Below, one piece after another: positions 1 through 8,338 of a stretch of DNA of 64,000 nt. The stretch comes from JANQQZ01 sp039187315. Its GTDB lineage: Bacteria; Planctomycetota; Phycisphaerae; Phycisphaerales; UBA1924. The notes under the pieces were generated by a model. The model was given only the letters and a program-made list of their open reading frames with translations. It was not told the origin of the DNA and did not search any database. Within the stretch, counting starts at the first letter, position 1; the number at the start of each line of letters is the position of its first letter. The stretch is taken from assembly GCA_039187315.1 (NCBI GenBank), contig JBCCZQ010000001.1:1-64000 (forward strand), read 5' to 3'. The translations under genes and the position numbers were made by a program.

Positions 1-1
1 C

Positions 2-97
2 CAAGAACGCGCCCCGCGCAGCGGCGGCGGCGGTGGTGGTGGCGGCGGTTACCGCGGTGGCGGCGGCGGCGGTGGCAACCGCGGCGGCGGCTGGTAA
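2..97 (+). CDS. C-terminal end of a glycine-rich protein (5' end outside window)
   Basis: Only the last 31 codons are present, ending at TAA 95-97. The reading frame gives an almost pure Gly tail with scattered Arg, Tyr and Asn and a final Trp, resembling the RGG/glycine-rich tails of RRM-type RNA-binding proteins or DEAD-box helicases. No folded domain is visible inside the window, so the family is a guess. A good hairpin-plus-T terminator follows 57 bases after the stop, which supports the frame and the stop codon. Confidence 0.6.
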   Translation, partial: QERAPRSGGGGGGGGGYRGGGGGGGNRGGGW

Positions 98-154
98 CGC
101 ACAAAGACGCTAGCTCGCGCCTTCCGCGCGGACCATCCACGTCCAATACACACC

Positions 155-179
155 ACGGCCGGCAATCACCGGCCGTTTT
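155..179 (+). terminator. Rho-independent terminator after the glycine-rich gene
   Basis: A perfect 8-bp GC-rich stem (155-162 with 169-176, loop CAATCA) is followed by a run of T on the plus strand. It lies 57 bases past the stop of the glycine-rich gene and before the convergent SRPBCC gene. Confidence 0.7.
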
Positions 180-200
180 CGTGCGCGCGCGGTCGGCCGA

Positions 201-647
201 TCAGCCCGATTCGCAGGCCGCCTTGATATCGACCAGATCGTCCCGGATGCACTTCTCGAGGTGCTTCGTCATCGCCGAGAACAGCGTGCCCAGGACCCTG
301 GCCGAGAGCGTCTCGGGCGTGCCCTGGAAGCGCATGGTCAGGCGTGTGCCGGCTTCGGTCGGTTCGAACTCGAAGCGGGTGTCGTAGCGGGTGCCGTGGG
401 AACGGGCCTCGACGCGGTAGGCGTTGGGCGGGTCAAAGGCGGTGATCCACATCTCCTCTTTGGCCTCGCGGCCGAACATGATCCGCGTTTCTCGCCAGCG
501 CGTGCCCTCGCCGACAGGGCCCTCGCTGAGCATCTCGACGCTCTTGATGCCCTCGACACGCTCGGCAGCACCCGGGATGTCGCTCGCAACCCCGAAGACA
601 TGTTCGACCGGGCTGGCGATCTCAATAGAGCAGGTCAGCGGCTTCAT
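201..647 (-). CDS. SRPBCC (START-like) family protein
   Basis: This is a 148-residue protein of the SRPBCC/polyketide-cyclase fold, a helix-grip barrel that binds hydrophobic ligands. The N-terminus 'CSIEIASPVEHVFGVASDIPG' is the usual first strand and helix of the fold. Further on, the pattern 'RYDTRFEFEP' followed by 'GTRLTMRF' matches the late strands, and a long C-terminal helix closes the barrel. The length is that of a single-domain member. No ligand or pathway can be read from the sequence. It is transcribed convergently with the glycine-rich gene and divergently from the HlyD-like gene at 721. Confidence 0.75.
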   Translation of the reverse strand: MKPLTCSIEIASPVEHVFGVASDIPGAAERVEGIKSVEMLSEGPVGEGTRWRETRIMFGREAKEEMWITAFDPPNAYRVEARSHGTRYDTRFEFEPTEAGTRLTMRFQGTPETLSARVLGTLFSAMTKHLEKCIRDDLVDIKAACESG

Positions 648-720
648 GGCTTCAGCCTATAGGCTGTACGGGTGGGTCTGCCAGAGAAAGCCCACCACGC
701 AGGAACGGGAGGCAGGAACG

Positions 721-1560
721 ATGGCGGCAAAAAAGAGATTCGGACGCATGATCGGTATCGGGTTGGTGCTCGCAGGGCTTCTGTCTGCCGAGACGGCGTC
801 TGCGCAGGGGCCGTATGTCGGTGTGTCGCGTCCCTCGGATGTCCGCGAGCTGGCGTTTAGCGTCCGCGGGAAGGTGACGGAGGTAATCGCCAAGCCGGGT
901 GACCGGGTCGAAGCGGGCGCGATGCTGATCCGGCTCGACGACGCGGTGCAGCGTTCGACGCTGTCGCTGTCCGAGTCGCAAGCCGCGGACACCACGGGCG
1001 TCGAGCTTGCGCGGCTCGAGGTCGCGTTCCGGGACGAGGAGCTGGCGATCACGCGCGACTCGGCTCGCCAGGGCGGCGCGAACGAGCAGGATGTCCGCGA
1101 AGCGGTGTTCGCCGCCGACCGCGCGAAGGTGCAGCTCGTCGCGGCCGAGAACGACATGGCCCAGCGGCTGCTGACCGTCGAGCGCGAGCGGGCCCGGCTC
1201 GATGAGCTGCGCATCGCAGCGCCCATCGCCGGCGACATTGTGCAGACACACAAGCTCGAGGGCGAGACCGTGGATGAGCTGACCACGGTCATTACGCTGG
1301 TGAACATCGAGACGCTGGAGATCGATTTCCCGGTCCCGCCGACTGTCTCGCGCGGGCTGCAAGTGGGCGACCCAGCGACGGTGGTCTGGGAGGACATCGA
1401 GGCCGATCCGGTGACCGACGCCAGAGTGGTGCTGATCCCAGCGACCGGCGATCCGACTGTCCGCGAGGTCAGCGTGCGGATCGAGGTGCCCAACCCGGAC
1501 CGGCTTCCGAGCGGGCTGCACGCCCGGATCACGCTCCGGCCCGAGGATCGTGGCGGGTGA
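721..1560 (+). CDS. HlyD/RND-type periplasmic adaptor protein
   Basis: A 279-residue membrane-fusion (adaptor) protein. The ATG at 721 is chosen because a GGGAGG ribosome site precedes it and a signal peptide follows directly (basic start, hydrophobic stretch, cleavage near 'ETASAQG'). Residues about 40-75 form a biotinyl-lipoyl-like half ('VRGKVTEVIAKPGDRVEAG'). Then comes a Glu/Arg/Ala-rich helical hairpin (about 80-155), the second lipoyl half ('LRIAAPIAGDIV') and a beta-barrel region. Such proteins bridge inner-membrane pumps to the outer membrane. It is the first gene of the same-strand block that ends with a SecA-like ATPase, so its partner may be that system rather than an RND pump, none of which is seen. 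Confidence 0.8.
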   Translation: MAAKKRFGRMIGIGLVLAGLLSAETASAQGPYVGVSRPSDVRELAFSVRGKVTEVIAKPGDRVEAGAMLIRLDDAVQRSTLSLSESQAADTTGVELARLEVAFRDEELAITRDSARQGGANEQDVREAVFAADRAKVQLVAAENDMAQRLLTVERERARLDELRIAAPIAGDIVQTHKLEGETVDELTTVITLVNIETLEIDFPVPPTVSRGLQVGDPATVVWEDIEADPVTDARVVLIPATGDPTVREVSVRIEVPNPDRLPSGLHARITLRPEDRGG

Positions 1561-1807
1561 AGGCTGCTCCGTCGTGGTGCCGCTGGGTGTGAGAGAACCG
1601 TTTCTGGGTGCAGGCGTATGGACAACGGGGATGGATGCCCGCGGGGGCCGTGAATACCCTGCGGCGGGCCGGCGAGCATTCGTTGGCCCGGTGAGGCCCG
1701 CCCGGTGGGATCGTCCCGGTGGGAGAGGCTGGGCCCGCCCGCCGCGAATCCAGGCCCGCGCCGGCGAACGCCGGGCGGACGCCGCCACCCTTGCGAGAAC
1801 ACCCCCC

Positions 1808-2140
1808 ATGGCCGAACAGCCCCAGCAGCAGCAGGTCCAGCTCCGCATCGACGAGAGCAAGATGACCACGACCTACTCGAACACGCTCCGGACATCGACG
1901 ACCGGTGACGAGGTCGTGCTTGACTTCGGCGTCAACCTGCCGATGCAGGGCCCCGACGGGCAGCCGGCGATGAACTTCTCGGTCGGCAGCCGAGTTGTGA
2001 TGAACTGGCCCGCGGCGAAGCGGCTGGCAATCAGTCTGGGCCAAGTGATCCGCCGGTACGAAGAGCACAACGGCGAGATCCAGATCCAGACCGCCCCGCC
2101 GGCGCAGCAGGCACCGGCGCCGGAGCCGAGCGAGGGCTGA
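1808..2140 (+). CDS. DUF3467 family protein
   Basis: A 110-residue protein whose core (residues about 8-90) matches the small DUF3467 family. It has an early 'TYSNTLRTSTTGDEVVLDFGVN' strand pair, then 'VVMNWPAAKRLAISLGQVIRRYEE', and a Pro/Ala/Gln-rich tail. The start is the ATG of the Gln-rich N-terminus. The function of the family is unknown. In many bacteria it occurs singly; here it sits 44 bases before the GAF-HlyD gene, in the middle of a putative export block. A GC-rich 247-base gap with no evident gene separates it from the HlyD-like gene upstream. Confidence 0.75.
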   Translation: MAEQPQQQQVQLRIDESKMTTTYSNTLRTSTTGDEVVLDFGVNLPMQGPDGQPAMNFSVGSRVVMNWPAAKRLAISLGQVIRRYEEHNGEIQIQTAPPAQQAPAPEPSEG

Positions 2141-2184
2141 AGCCCATCGGCTTCAGGGATACGAGCGAGGCGCGCTGACCGACG

Positions 2185-4092
2185 ATGACCGCACCGCAAC
2201 TGAGTCAGCCCGATGCCGCACGCGCCGAGCCGGGCGGCGGGATCACGCAGCCGGGGGGGCTGTCGAGGCGCGATGAGCGGCAGGCCTTCCTGCGTGCGCT
2301 GCTGCGGCTGCAGTGCGAGACCGTCGGGGGGGAAGCGGGTCTGGTCGTGCTGCGGCAAGGCCCTTCGCGTCAGGGCGGCGTGGCGGCGACGTACGAAGAC
2401 CCGTCCGCAGCACCACTGACGCAGCGCACGGCCGAGGCCCTCGCGGCGATCGGCGCACGCGCCGGTGATGGCGGCGGGACCCCGCTCGCTGAGCCGATCA
2501 CGATCGACGATGCGACCGGCCTCTACGCCCCCACCGCCACGCACACCGCGCTGGCGGTGCCGCTGCGAGCCGAATCGCGTGTCGAGGGCGCGGCGGTGGT
2601 GCTGGCACGGCGAGGGCTCGACGATTCGGAATCCGCGCTCGAGACGCTGGGGCTCACGACAGCGAAGTTCGAGGCGTTCCTCTGGCGTCAGTCGGCGGTG
2701 CAGGAGGCCGAGCACAAGCTGATCCTTAAGGAAACGCTCGAGCTGCTCGACCGCGCGCAGCAGGGTGCGACCGCGGCGGCCATGGCGTCGGTGATGTGCG
2801 ATGAGTTGCGCCGACGCTTCGCCTGCACACGCGTCTCGATCGGCCTGCTCAAGGGCGACCACGTGCGGATCGTCGCGATCAGCGGCGCGGAGGATCTGGA
2901 CGCCAAATCGCCCGCGGTCGAGGCGCTCGAGGGCGCGATGGAAGAGGCCGCGCTGCAGGACGCGGAGGTGCACTACCCGCTCAGCGAAGCCGATGAAGCC
3001 GATCCCGCCAAGCGCCGGGTGATCCACGAGCACGCGCGGCTCAGCGAGGCCTTCGGTCCCTCTGCGATCCTGAGCCTGCCGCTGCGGCTGGACGGCGGGC
3101 TGATCGGATCGATGGTGCTCGAACGCGACCCGTCCGACCCGTTCCCGCCGGGTTCGCTCTCGCTGCTGCGGCTAGTCGCGGAGTTCGTCGGGCCGGCGGT
3201 GCACACGAGGCGGCTGGCGGATCGGCGAGCACCCGCGGTGCTGCGCGACGATGCGGTAGATCTCGGCGCCGCGATAGTCGGCCCCCGTCATACGGTCAAA
3301 AAGCTGATCGCCGGCGTCGTGCTGCTGGTGATCGTGCTCGCGGCCATCGTGCCGATACCGGCGCGGATCAGCGCCCCGATGGAACTCCGCGCGACGGTCT
3401 CGCGGGCGATCGTCCCGCCGTTCGCGGGCTACCTGGCGTCGTCGGCGGTGCGCCCTGGCGACGGTGTAGCCGAGGGTGATCTGCTCGCAGTGATGGCGAC
3501 GGATGAACTGGAACTGAACCTAGCCGAGAACGAAGCCAGGCGGGAGACGCTTCTGGCCAGGCGTGACGATGCGCTGGCCAGGGGTGAGCGCTCGACCGCC
3601 CGGCAGATCCAGGCCGAGATCGACGAGGTAACCGCGGGCGCCGGCCTGCTGCGCGAGCGGCTCGAGGCCTCAGAACTGCGAGCGCCGATCACGGGTGTGA
3701 TCAGCCAGGGCGACCTGGAGCGGCTCGCAGGCGCCCCGGTCGATGCGAGCCAGATCCTCCTTGAGGTCGTCGGCGAGGGGACGACCGCGATCCTTGAGGT
3801 GCCCGAATCCTCGGTTGATCGGGTGAAGGTCGGCCAGGCGGGCTGGATCTCCGCCCGTGGGGAGCCAGGGCGGCGGATCTCGGTCGAGGTCGTGCGCATC
3901 AACCCGGTGGCGCAGGTGCGCGATGCCCGGAGCGTCTACCTCGTCGAGGCGCGCATCACCGACCCGGATCGCGCGGCGGCGCTCCGCCCCGGTATGACGG
4001 GCAGCGCCCGCCTGCGGGCGGGATGGTCAACAACGCTGTGGGAGCTGGGCCGACCGGTGGTCGATGCCCTGCGGATGAGGCTGTGGTGGTAA
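2185..4092 (+). CDS. GAF-domain / membrane / HlyD-like adaptor fusion
   Basis: A 635-residue protein with an N-terminal cytoplasmic sensory half and a C-terminal periplasmic adaptor half. Residues about 35-170 and 195-355 look like two GAF-type domains; the second is clearer, ending 'GSMVLERD' and followed by the amphipathic exit helix. A single membrane segment starts near residue 374 ('LIAGVVLLVIVLAAIVPIP'). After it come a lipoyl-like half ('IVPPFAGYLASSAVRPGDGV'), a short helical hairpin, the matching half ('LRAPITGVISQGD') and a barrel. No HTH or kinase is present. It lies 16 bases before the M50 gene and is presumably cotranscribed. The fusion suggests ligand sensing coupled to an export adaptor; the ligand is unknown. 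Confidence 0.75.
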   Translation: MTAPQLSQPDAARAEPGGGITQPGGLSRRDERQAFLRALLRLQCETVGGEAGLVVLRQGPSRQGGVAATYEDPSAAPLTQRTAEALAAIGARAGDGGGTPLAEPITIDDATGLYAPTATHTALAVPLRAESRVEGAAVVLARRGLDDSESALETLGLTTAKFEAFLWRQSAVQEAEHKLILKETLELLDRAQQGATAAAMASVMCDELRRRFACTRVSIGLLKGDHVRIVAISGAEDLDAKSPAVEALEGAMEEAALQDAEVHYPLSEADEADPAKRRVIHEHARLSEAFGPSAILSLPLRLDGGLIGSMVLERDPSDPFPPGSLSLLRLVAEFVGPAVHTRRLADRRAPAVLRDDAVDLGAAIVGPRHTVKKLIAGVVLLVIVLAAIVPIPARISAPMELRATVSRAIVPPFAGYLASSAVRPGDGVAEGDLLAVMATDELELNLAENEARRETLLARRDDALARGERSTARQIQAEIDEVTAGAGLLRERLEASELRAPITGVISQGDLERLAGAPVDASQILLEVVGEGTTAILEVPESSVDRVKVGQAGWISARGEPGRRISVEVVRINPVAQVRDARSVYLVEARITDPDRAAALRPGMTGSARLRAGWSTTLWELGRPVVDALRMRLWW

Positions 4093-4108
4093 CGGCGAGG
4101 ACAGCGCT

Positions 4109-6343
4109 GTGAGCCGGGTACACGCTCGCATCTCGGGCCGGCAGGTCTGGCGCGACCCGGTCGGGCAGACGTTCAGCGACGTGTGGTACCGCGTGTCGCC
4201 GACACGGCCACGGCTGAGCGTGCACGCCCGGTTCGTCCGGCAGCGGCACGGGCCGACGGTCAGCTACGTCGTCGAGGATCCCGCGGGCGGGCACTATTAC
4301 CGCGTGAGCGAATCGGCGCGGTTCTTCGTGGGCATGCTCGACGGGCATCGGACGGCGGAGGACGCGTGGCGCGCCTGCCTGGCGCAGCTCGGCGACGAAG
4401 CGCCTACGCAGAAGGAGTGCCTGGAACTGCTCGCCCAGCTGCAGCTGTTCGGCCTGCTCGCCGGCGAGCAGCCGCTGGATCCTTCGCTGATCGAGGAACG
4501 CCAGCGTCGGTTCCGCACGCAGCGGATCCGCAAGCGCACAGGCAACTGGCTGTTCTTCCACATCCCGCTGTTCAACCCGGAGCCTTGGCTGCGTTCTTCG
4601 GCGGGGCTGTGGCGGATCGTCTGGGGCCTGCCCGGTGCGCTGGGGCTTGTCGCGCTGCTGGGCTGGGCCGGTTTCGAGCTTGTAGGACACCTCGACAGGC
4701 TGGGCAGCTCTCTCAACGCCGTGCTGGACCCGGCGAACCTGATCTGGCTGGGCGTGCTCTTTCTGGGTATCCGGCTGCTGCACGAATTGGGGCACGCGAC
4801 CGCGTGCAAAGCGATGGGCGGGCGGTGCACGGAGATTGGCGTGATGATGATCGCGTTCATCCTGCCGCTGCCCTACTGCGACGCGAGCAGCTCGTGGCGG
4901 TTCCCGGAGACCTGGAAGCGGGTGCTGGTCGCGTGCGGCGGGATGATCGTCGAGATCGCGCTGGCCGCGGTCGCGGTGCTCGTCTGGGCCGCTTCGGAGC
5001 CCGGCCTTGCTCGGACGCTCGGCTTCAATGTGATGATCATCTCGGGCGTGACGACGCTGCTGTTCAACATCAACCCGCTGCTGCGCTACGACGGATACTA
5101 CATCCTCTGCGACCTGGCGGGCTCGCCGAATCTCGCGACCCGTGCCAAGCAGCTCTGGCACACGCTGGTGATCCACAGGGCTTACGGCGCTCGGCATACA
5201 CGCGCCCCCTTCGTCCGCGATGCCGGCGAGGCGAGGCTGATGTACACCTACCACGCGCTGGCCGTGCCATACCGGCTCTTCATCGTGCTCTCGATCCTGC
5301 TGATCATCATGGGGCAGTACCTGACGGTCGGGCTCGTGCTCGCCGCGGTCTTTGGATTTATGTGGCTTGTGCTCCCCGTGCTCATGGGCGCATGGTTCCT
5401 GGTATCAAGCCCGAAGCTGATCGGCCGACGGGTGCGTGCGATCGGCGTGACGGCTGCGGTCCTCGGCCCGATCGTTGCGGCACTGGCGCTCGCCCCTCTG
5501 CCCCGCGCAGCACGCGCCCCGGCCGTCATCGACTGGTCGTCGCTGACGCCTGTCCGCGCCGAGGCCTCGGGCTATCTGTCATCGGTCGAGGTCCGTCCCG
5601 GCGAATCGGCCGAGTCGGGTCAGGTCGTCGCGGTCCTATCGAACCCGACGCTCAAAGCGGAAGCGTTGCAGGCCGAGGCCCGCGTCCGTCGCGCGGCTGC
5701 CTTGCTGCGGGATGCGCAGGCGCGGGGCTCGTCCGAGGTGCGTGTCGCGGAGATCGAGCTCCGCCGCGCGGAGCGTGTCGCGCAGGATCTCCGACGGCGC
5801 GTCGAGGCGCTGTCGATCACATCGCCCGCGGCAGGATCGCTCGCGGTGCCCCGCGGCCCAGGGATGGCGCTCGAGCAGTCGATCGGCCGGTTCGTCAAGC
5901 AGGGAGAGATCATCGGGTTCGTGCTGCCCGAGGGCGACGCGGCGGTCCTCGCGGTCGTGACCGACGCCCAGGCGCCGCTGCTGCTTCCGACGCTGTCCGA
6001 CGGGGATGAAACGATCGCGACGGTTCGGCTGCGCGGATCGGCCGAGCAGGCGTTCGAAGCGACCGTGCGGCGTGTCTGGCCCGCGGGCACGCGCGAGATC
6101 CCGACGCCCGCGCTGGCAGCATCGGCGGGCGGCGACATCCTCCAGGATCCGGCCGAGCCGAACCGCGCACTCAACCCGCTGACACAGATCGAGCTTGAGC
6201 CGGTGCACGGCCGTGACGGCGCGCTGCCCGCGATGCTGCACGGGCGACGGGGGGTCGTCCGGTTCGAGCTCGAGCCCGAAGCGCTGCTGCCTCGGCTGGT
6301 TCGCCATGCGCGGCGGCTGCTGGATGCGAGGGCGGGCGTGTGA
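4109..6343 (+). CDS. PqqD-like / M50 site-2 protease / HlyD-like fusion protein
   Basis: A 744-residue multi-pass membrane protein starting with GTG. Residues about 45-125 resemble a PqqD/RiPP-recognition winged helix ('FFVGMLDGHRTAEDAW' then 'LLAQLQLFGLLAGEQ'). The M50 zinc-protease core has HELGH at 225-229 and the third-ligand motif N322-x-x-P...D328-G. Membrane segments flank both motifs. After about residue 450 come a lipoyl-like half ('VRAEASGYLSSVEVRPGES'), an Arg/Glu/Ala-rich hairpin and a second half. Such a protein could bind a peptide, cut it in or near the membrane and act as an adaptor. Its stop overlaps the SecA-like start by four bases (GTGA), so the two are translationally coupled. 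Confidence 0.8.
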   Translation: MSRVHARISGRQVWRDPVGQTFSDVWYRVSPTRPRLSVHARFVRQRHGPTVSYVVEDPAGGHYYRVSESARFFVGMLDGHRTAEDAWRACLAQLGDEAPTQKECLELLAQLQLFGLLAGEQPLDPSLIEERQRRFRTQRIRKRTGNWLFFHIPLFNPEPWLRSSAGLWRIVWGLPGALGLVALLGWAGFELVGHLDRLGSSLNAVLDPANLIWLGVLFLGIRLLHELGHATACKAMGGRCTEIGVMMIAFILPLPYCDASSSWRFPETWKRVLVACGGMIVEIALAAVAVLVWAASEPGLARTLGFNVMIISGVTTLLFNINPLLRYDGYYILCDLAGSPNLATRAKQLWHTLVIHRAYGARHTRAPFVRDAGEARLMYTYHALAVPYRLFIVLSILLIIMGQYLTVGLVLAAVFGFMWLVLPVLMGAWFLVSSPKLIGRRVRAIGVTAAVLGPIVAALALAPLPRAARAPAVIDWSSLTPVRAEASGYLSSVEVRPGESAESGQVVAVLSNPTLKAEALQAEARVRRAAALLRDAQARGSSEVRVAEIELRRAERVAQDLRRRVEALSITSPAAGSLAVPRGPGMALEQSIGRFVKQGEIIGFVLPEGDAAVLAVVTDAQAPLLLPTLSDGDETIATVRLRGSAEQAFEATVRRVWPAGTREIPTPALAASAGGDILQDPAEPNRALNPLTQIELEPVHGRDGALPAMLHGRRGVVRFELEPEALLPRLVRHARRLLDARAGV

Positions 6344-8325
6344 GCTCGGTCCCGTCGGACCGTCTCTGGCCCACCCTCGGGGCCGCTCCCCGGCGAGACC
6401 CGCCGCCCACCGGGGTGGATGCGGTTGGTGCTTGGCTGCACGGGCGGCTCAACCGCCGGTCGTTCCTGATCGACAGGCGCGAGCGGGCGGTACGCATCGC
6501 CGAGGCTTCGGATGATCTGCGGGACTGCGCAGAGGCCGATCTGGACGCGCATGCCGCGGCTGTCATCGACGCCGTTCGCCTGCGACCGAGCAGCCCCGAA
6601 GCGATCGATGACGCGTACGCGCTGCTGCGCGAGGTCATCCGCCGGGAGCTGGGCATCGCGCTGCACGTCGAGCAGGTCATGGGTGCCCTGGTGATGGCCG
6701 ACGGCGCTGCGGCAGAGATGGCCACGGGCGAGGGCAAGACGGTGACGGCCATCCTGCCGGCGGCGCTGCTTGGCTGGCGGGGACGGGGCGTGCACGTGCT
6801 GACGGTCAACGACTACTTGGCCGGGCGCGATGCCGAGATCGTGCGCGGCCCGCTGGCACGGGTGGGGCTCGGCGTCGCTTCGATCGACAACGACACGCCG
6901 AAGCGGGAGCGCCGTGCGGCGTACGACGCGGACGTGACCTATGCCTCGGACAAGCAGCTGGTGTTCGACTATCTGCGCGATCGTCTCTTGACTCCGCTGA
7001 CGGCGCGGCCCTCGTCGTGCCTGCTCGAGGAGGTCGCTCCCGATCGGGAACACACAGCGCCCGGGTGGCTTGGCCGCGTCGTCCAGCGTGGGCTGCACGC
7101 GGCGATCGTCGATGAGGCGGACTCGGTGCTGATCGATGAGGCCGTCACGCCCGCGATCATCACGGCAGACCAGACCGACGACGGTTCAGCGTCGGACGAC
7201 CCGGGGCGACAGTACCGCGTGGCGGCATCATTAGCATCCGGTATGCGCGAGCGTGAGCACTACACGCTCGATCGAAGGACGCGCCACATCGAGCTGACCG
7301 ACGCCGGGCGGGCGGCCGCGGAGGGGCGCCGGTCCGAGCTGCCAGGGTTCTGGGCGGGCGATCGGCGGCGCGAAGAACTCGTGCGCACCGCGCTGATCGC
7401 CAAGGAGCTGATGCTCCGCGATGATGACTACATCGTCCGCGAAGGCGCCGTCGAGATCGTCGACCGGTCGACAGGGCGTGTGCTCGAAGGACGCAAGTGG
7501 CAGCTCGGGCTTCAGCAGGCAGTCGAAGCCAAAGAGGGCCTCGAGACGAGCGAGGCGAGGCGGACGTCGAGCCGTATCAGCTATGCCCGTTTCTTCCAGC
7601 AGTACCGATACCTGAGCGGGATGTCGGGCACGCTCAGTGAGGTTCGGGACGAGCTGTGGCGGACATATCGCCTGGCTGTGGTGCCTGTGCCGACGCACCG
7701 GCCGATCGCGCGCCGCGAGAACGCAGACCGCGCGTTCGCGACGATCGAGGCCAAGCATCGGGCGGTGGTCGATCGAGCCGAGACGCTCCACGCCACCGGG
7801 CAGCCGCTGCTGATCGGTACACGGAGCGTGACCGCGAGCGAGTCGATCGCAGCCGAGCTTGCCCAGCGCGGCATCGCGTGCCGGGTGCTTAACGCAGAGC
7901 GTGAACGGGAAGAGGCCGAGATCGTCGCGGAGGCGGGCCGGCTCGGCGCGGTGACCGTGGCGACAAACATGGCCGGCCGCGGGACGGATATCAAGCTCGA
8001 GGATGGCGCCCGCGCGGCGGGCGGGCTGTGCGTGCTCGGGACCGAGCGGCATGCCGAGCGGCGCGTCGACCGTCAGCTGTTCGGCCGGTCCGGCCGCCAG
8101 GGGGACCCCGGCTCCGCGGAGATGTTCGTAAGCTTGGAAGATGACGTGATCCGTGCGCACGGCATGCCCTGGCTCGTCTGGCTCGCACGGCGTATCGCTT
8201 CGTTCCGGCCGGTGCTGTGGAAGCAGGCGCAGCTGTCTGGGTCGAGCCGGGCGCGGTCGTCCCGAACCGCTGCGGGCATGCACGAGAACTGGCTCGAAAC
8301 CTCGATGCACGGCCGATCGCGCTAA
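6340..8325 (+). CDS. Short SecA-like translocase ATPase (accessory SecA paralogue)
   Basis: A 661-residue DEAD-like motor clearly of the SecA family. The Walker A 'ATGEGKT' is at residues 128-134, with 'TVNDYLAGRDAE' following. The Walker B/II motif 'VDEADSVLIDEAVTPAIIT' is near residue 257, with a preprotein-crosslinking insert after it. 'FFQQYRYLSGMSGTL' and 'VATNMAGRGTDIKL' belong to the second motor domain, and the arginine-finger motif 'GRSGRQGDPGSA' starts at 582. Housekeeping SecA is about 800-950 residues. This one stops about 55 residues past motif VI, so the helical wing, most of the helical scaffold and the zinc tail are absent. Context and truncation suggest a dedicated motor for the upstream adaptor/protease genes. 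Confidence 0.82.
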   Translation: MSSVPSDRLWPTLGAAPRRDPPPTGVDAVGAWLHGRLNRRSFLIDRRERAVRIAEASDDLRDCAEADLDAHAAAVIDAVRLRPSSPEAIDDAYALLREVIRRELGIALHVEQVMGALVMADGAAAEMATGEGKTVTAILPAALLGWRGRGVHVLTVNDYLAGRDAEIVRGPLARVGLGVASIDNDTPKRERRAAYDADVTYASDKQLVFDYLRDRLLTPLTARPSSCLLEEVAPDREHTAPGWLGRVVQRGLHAAIVDEADSVLIDEAVTPAIITADQTDDGSASDDPGRQYRVAASLASGMREREHYTLDRRTRHIELTDAGRAAAEGRRSELPGFWAGDRRREELVRTALIAKELMLRDDDYIVREGAVEIVDRSTGRVLEGRKWQLGLQQAVEAKEGLETSEARRTSSRISYARFFQQYRYLSGMSGTLSEVRDELWRTYRLAVVPVPTHRPIARRENADRAFATIEAKHRAVVDRAETLHATGQPLLIGTRSVTASESIAAELAQRGIACRVLNAEREREEAEIVAEAGRLGAVTVATNMAGRGTDIKLEDGARAAGGLCVLGTERHAERRVDRQLFGRSGRQGDPGSAEMFVSLEDDVIRAHGMPWLVWLARRIASFRPVLWKQAQLSGSSRARSSRTAAGMHENWLETSMHGRSR

Positions 8326-8338
8326 GCAGGGCCCGCGC

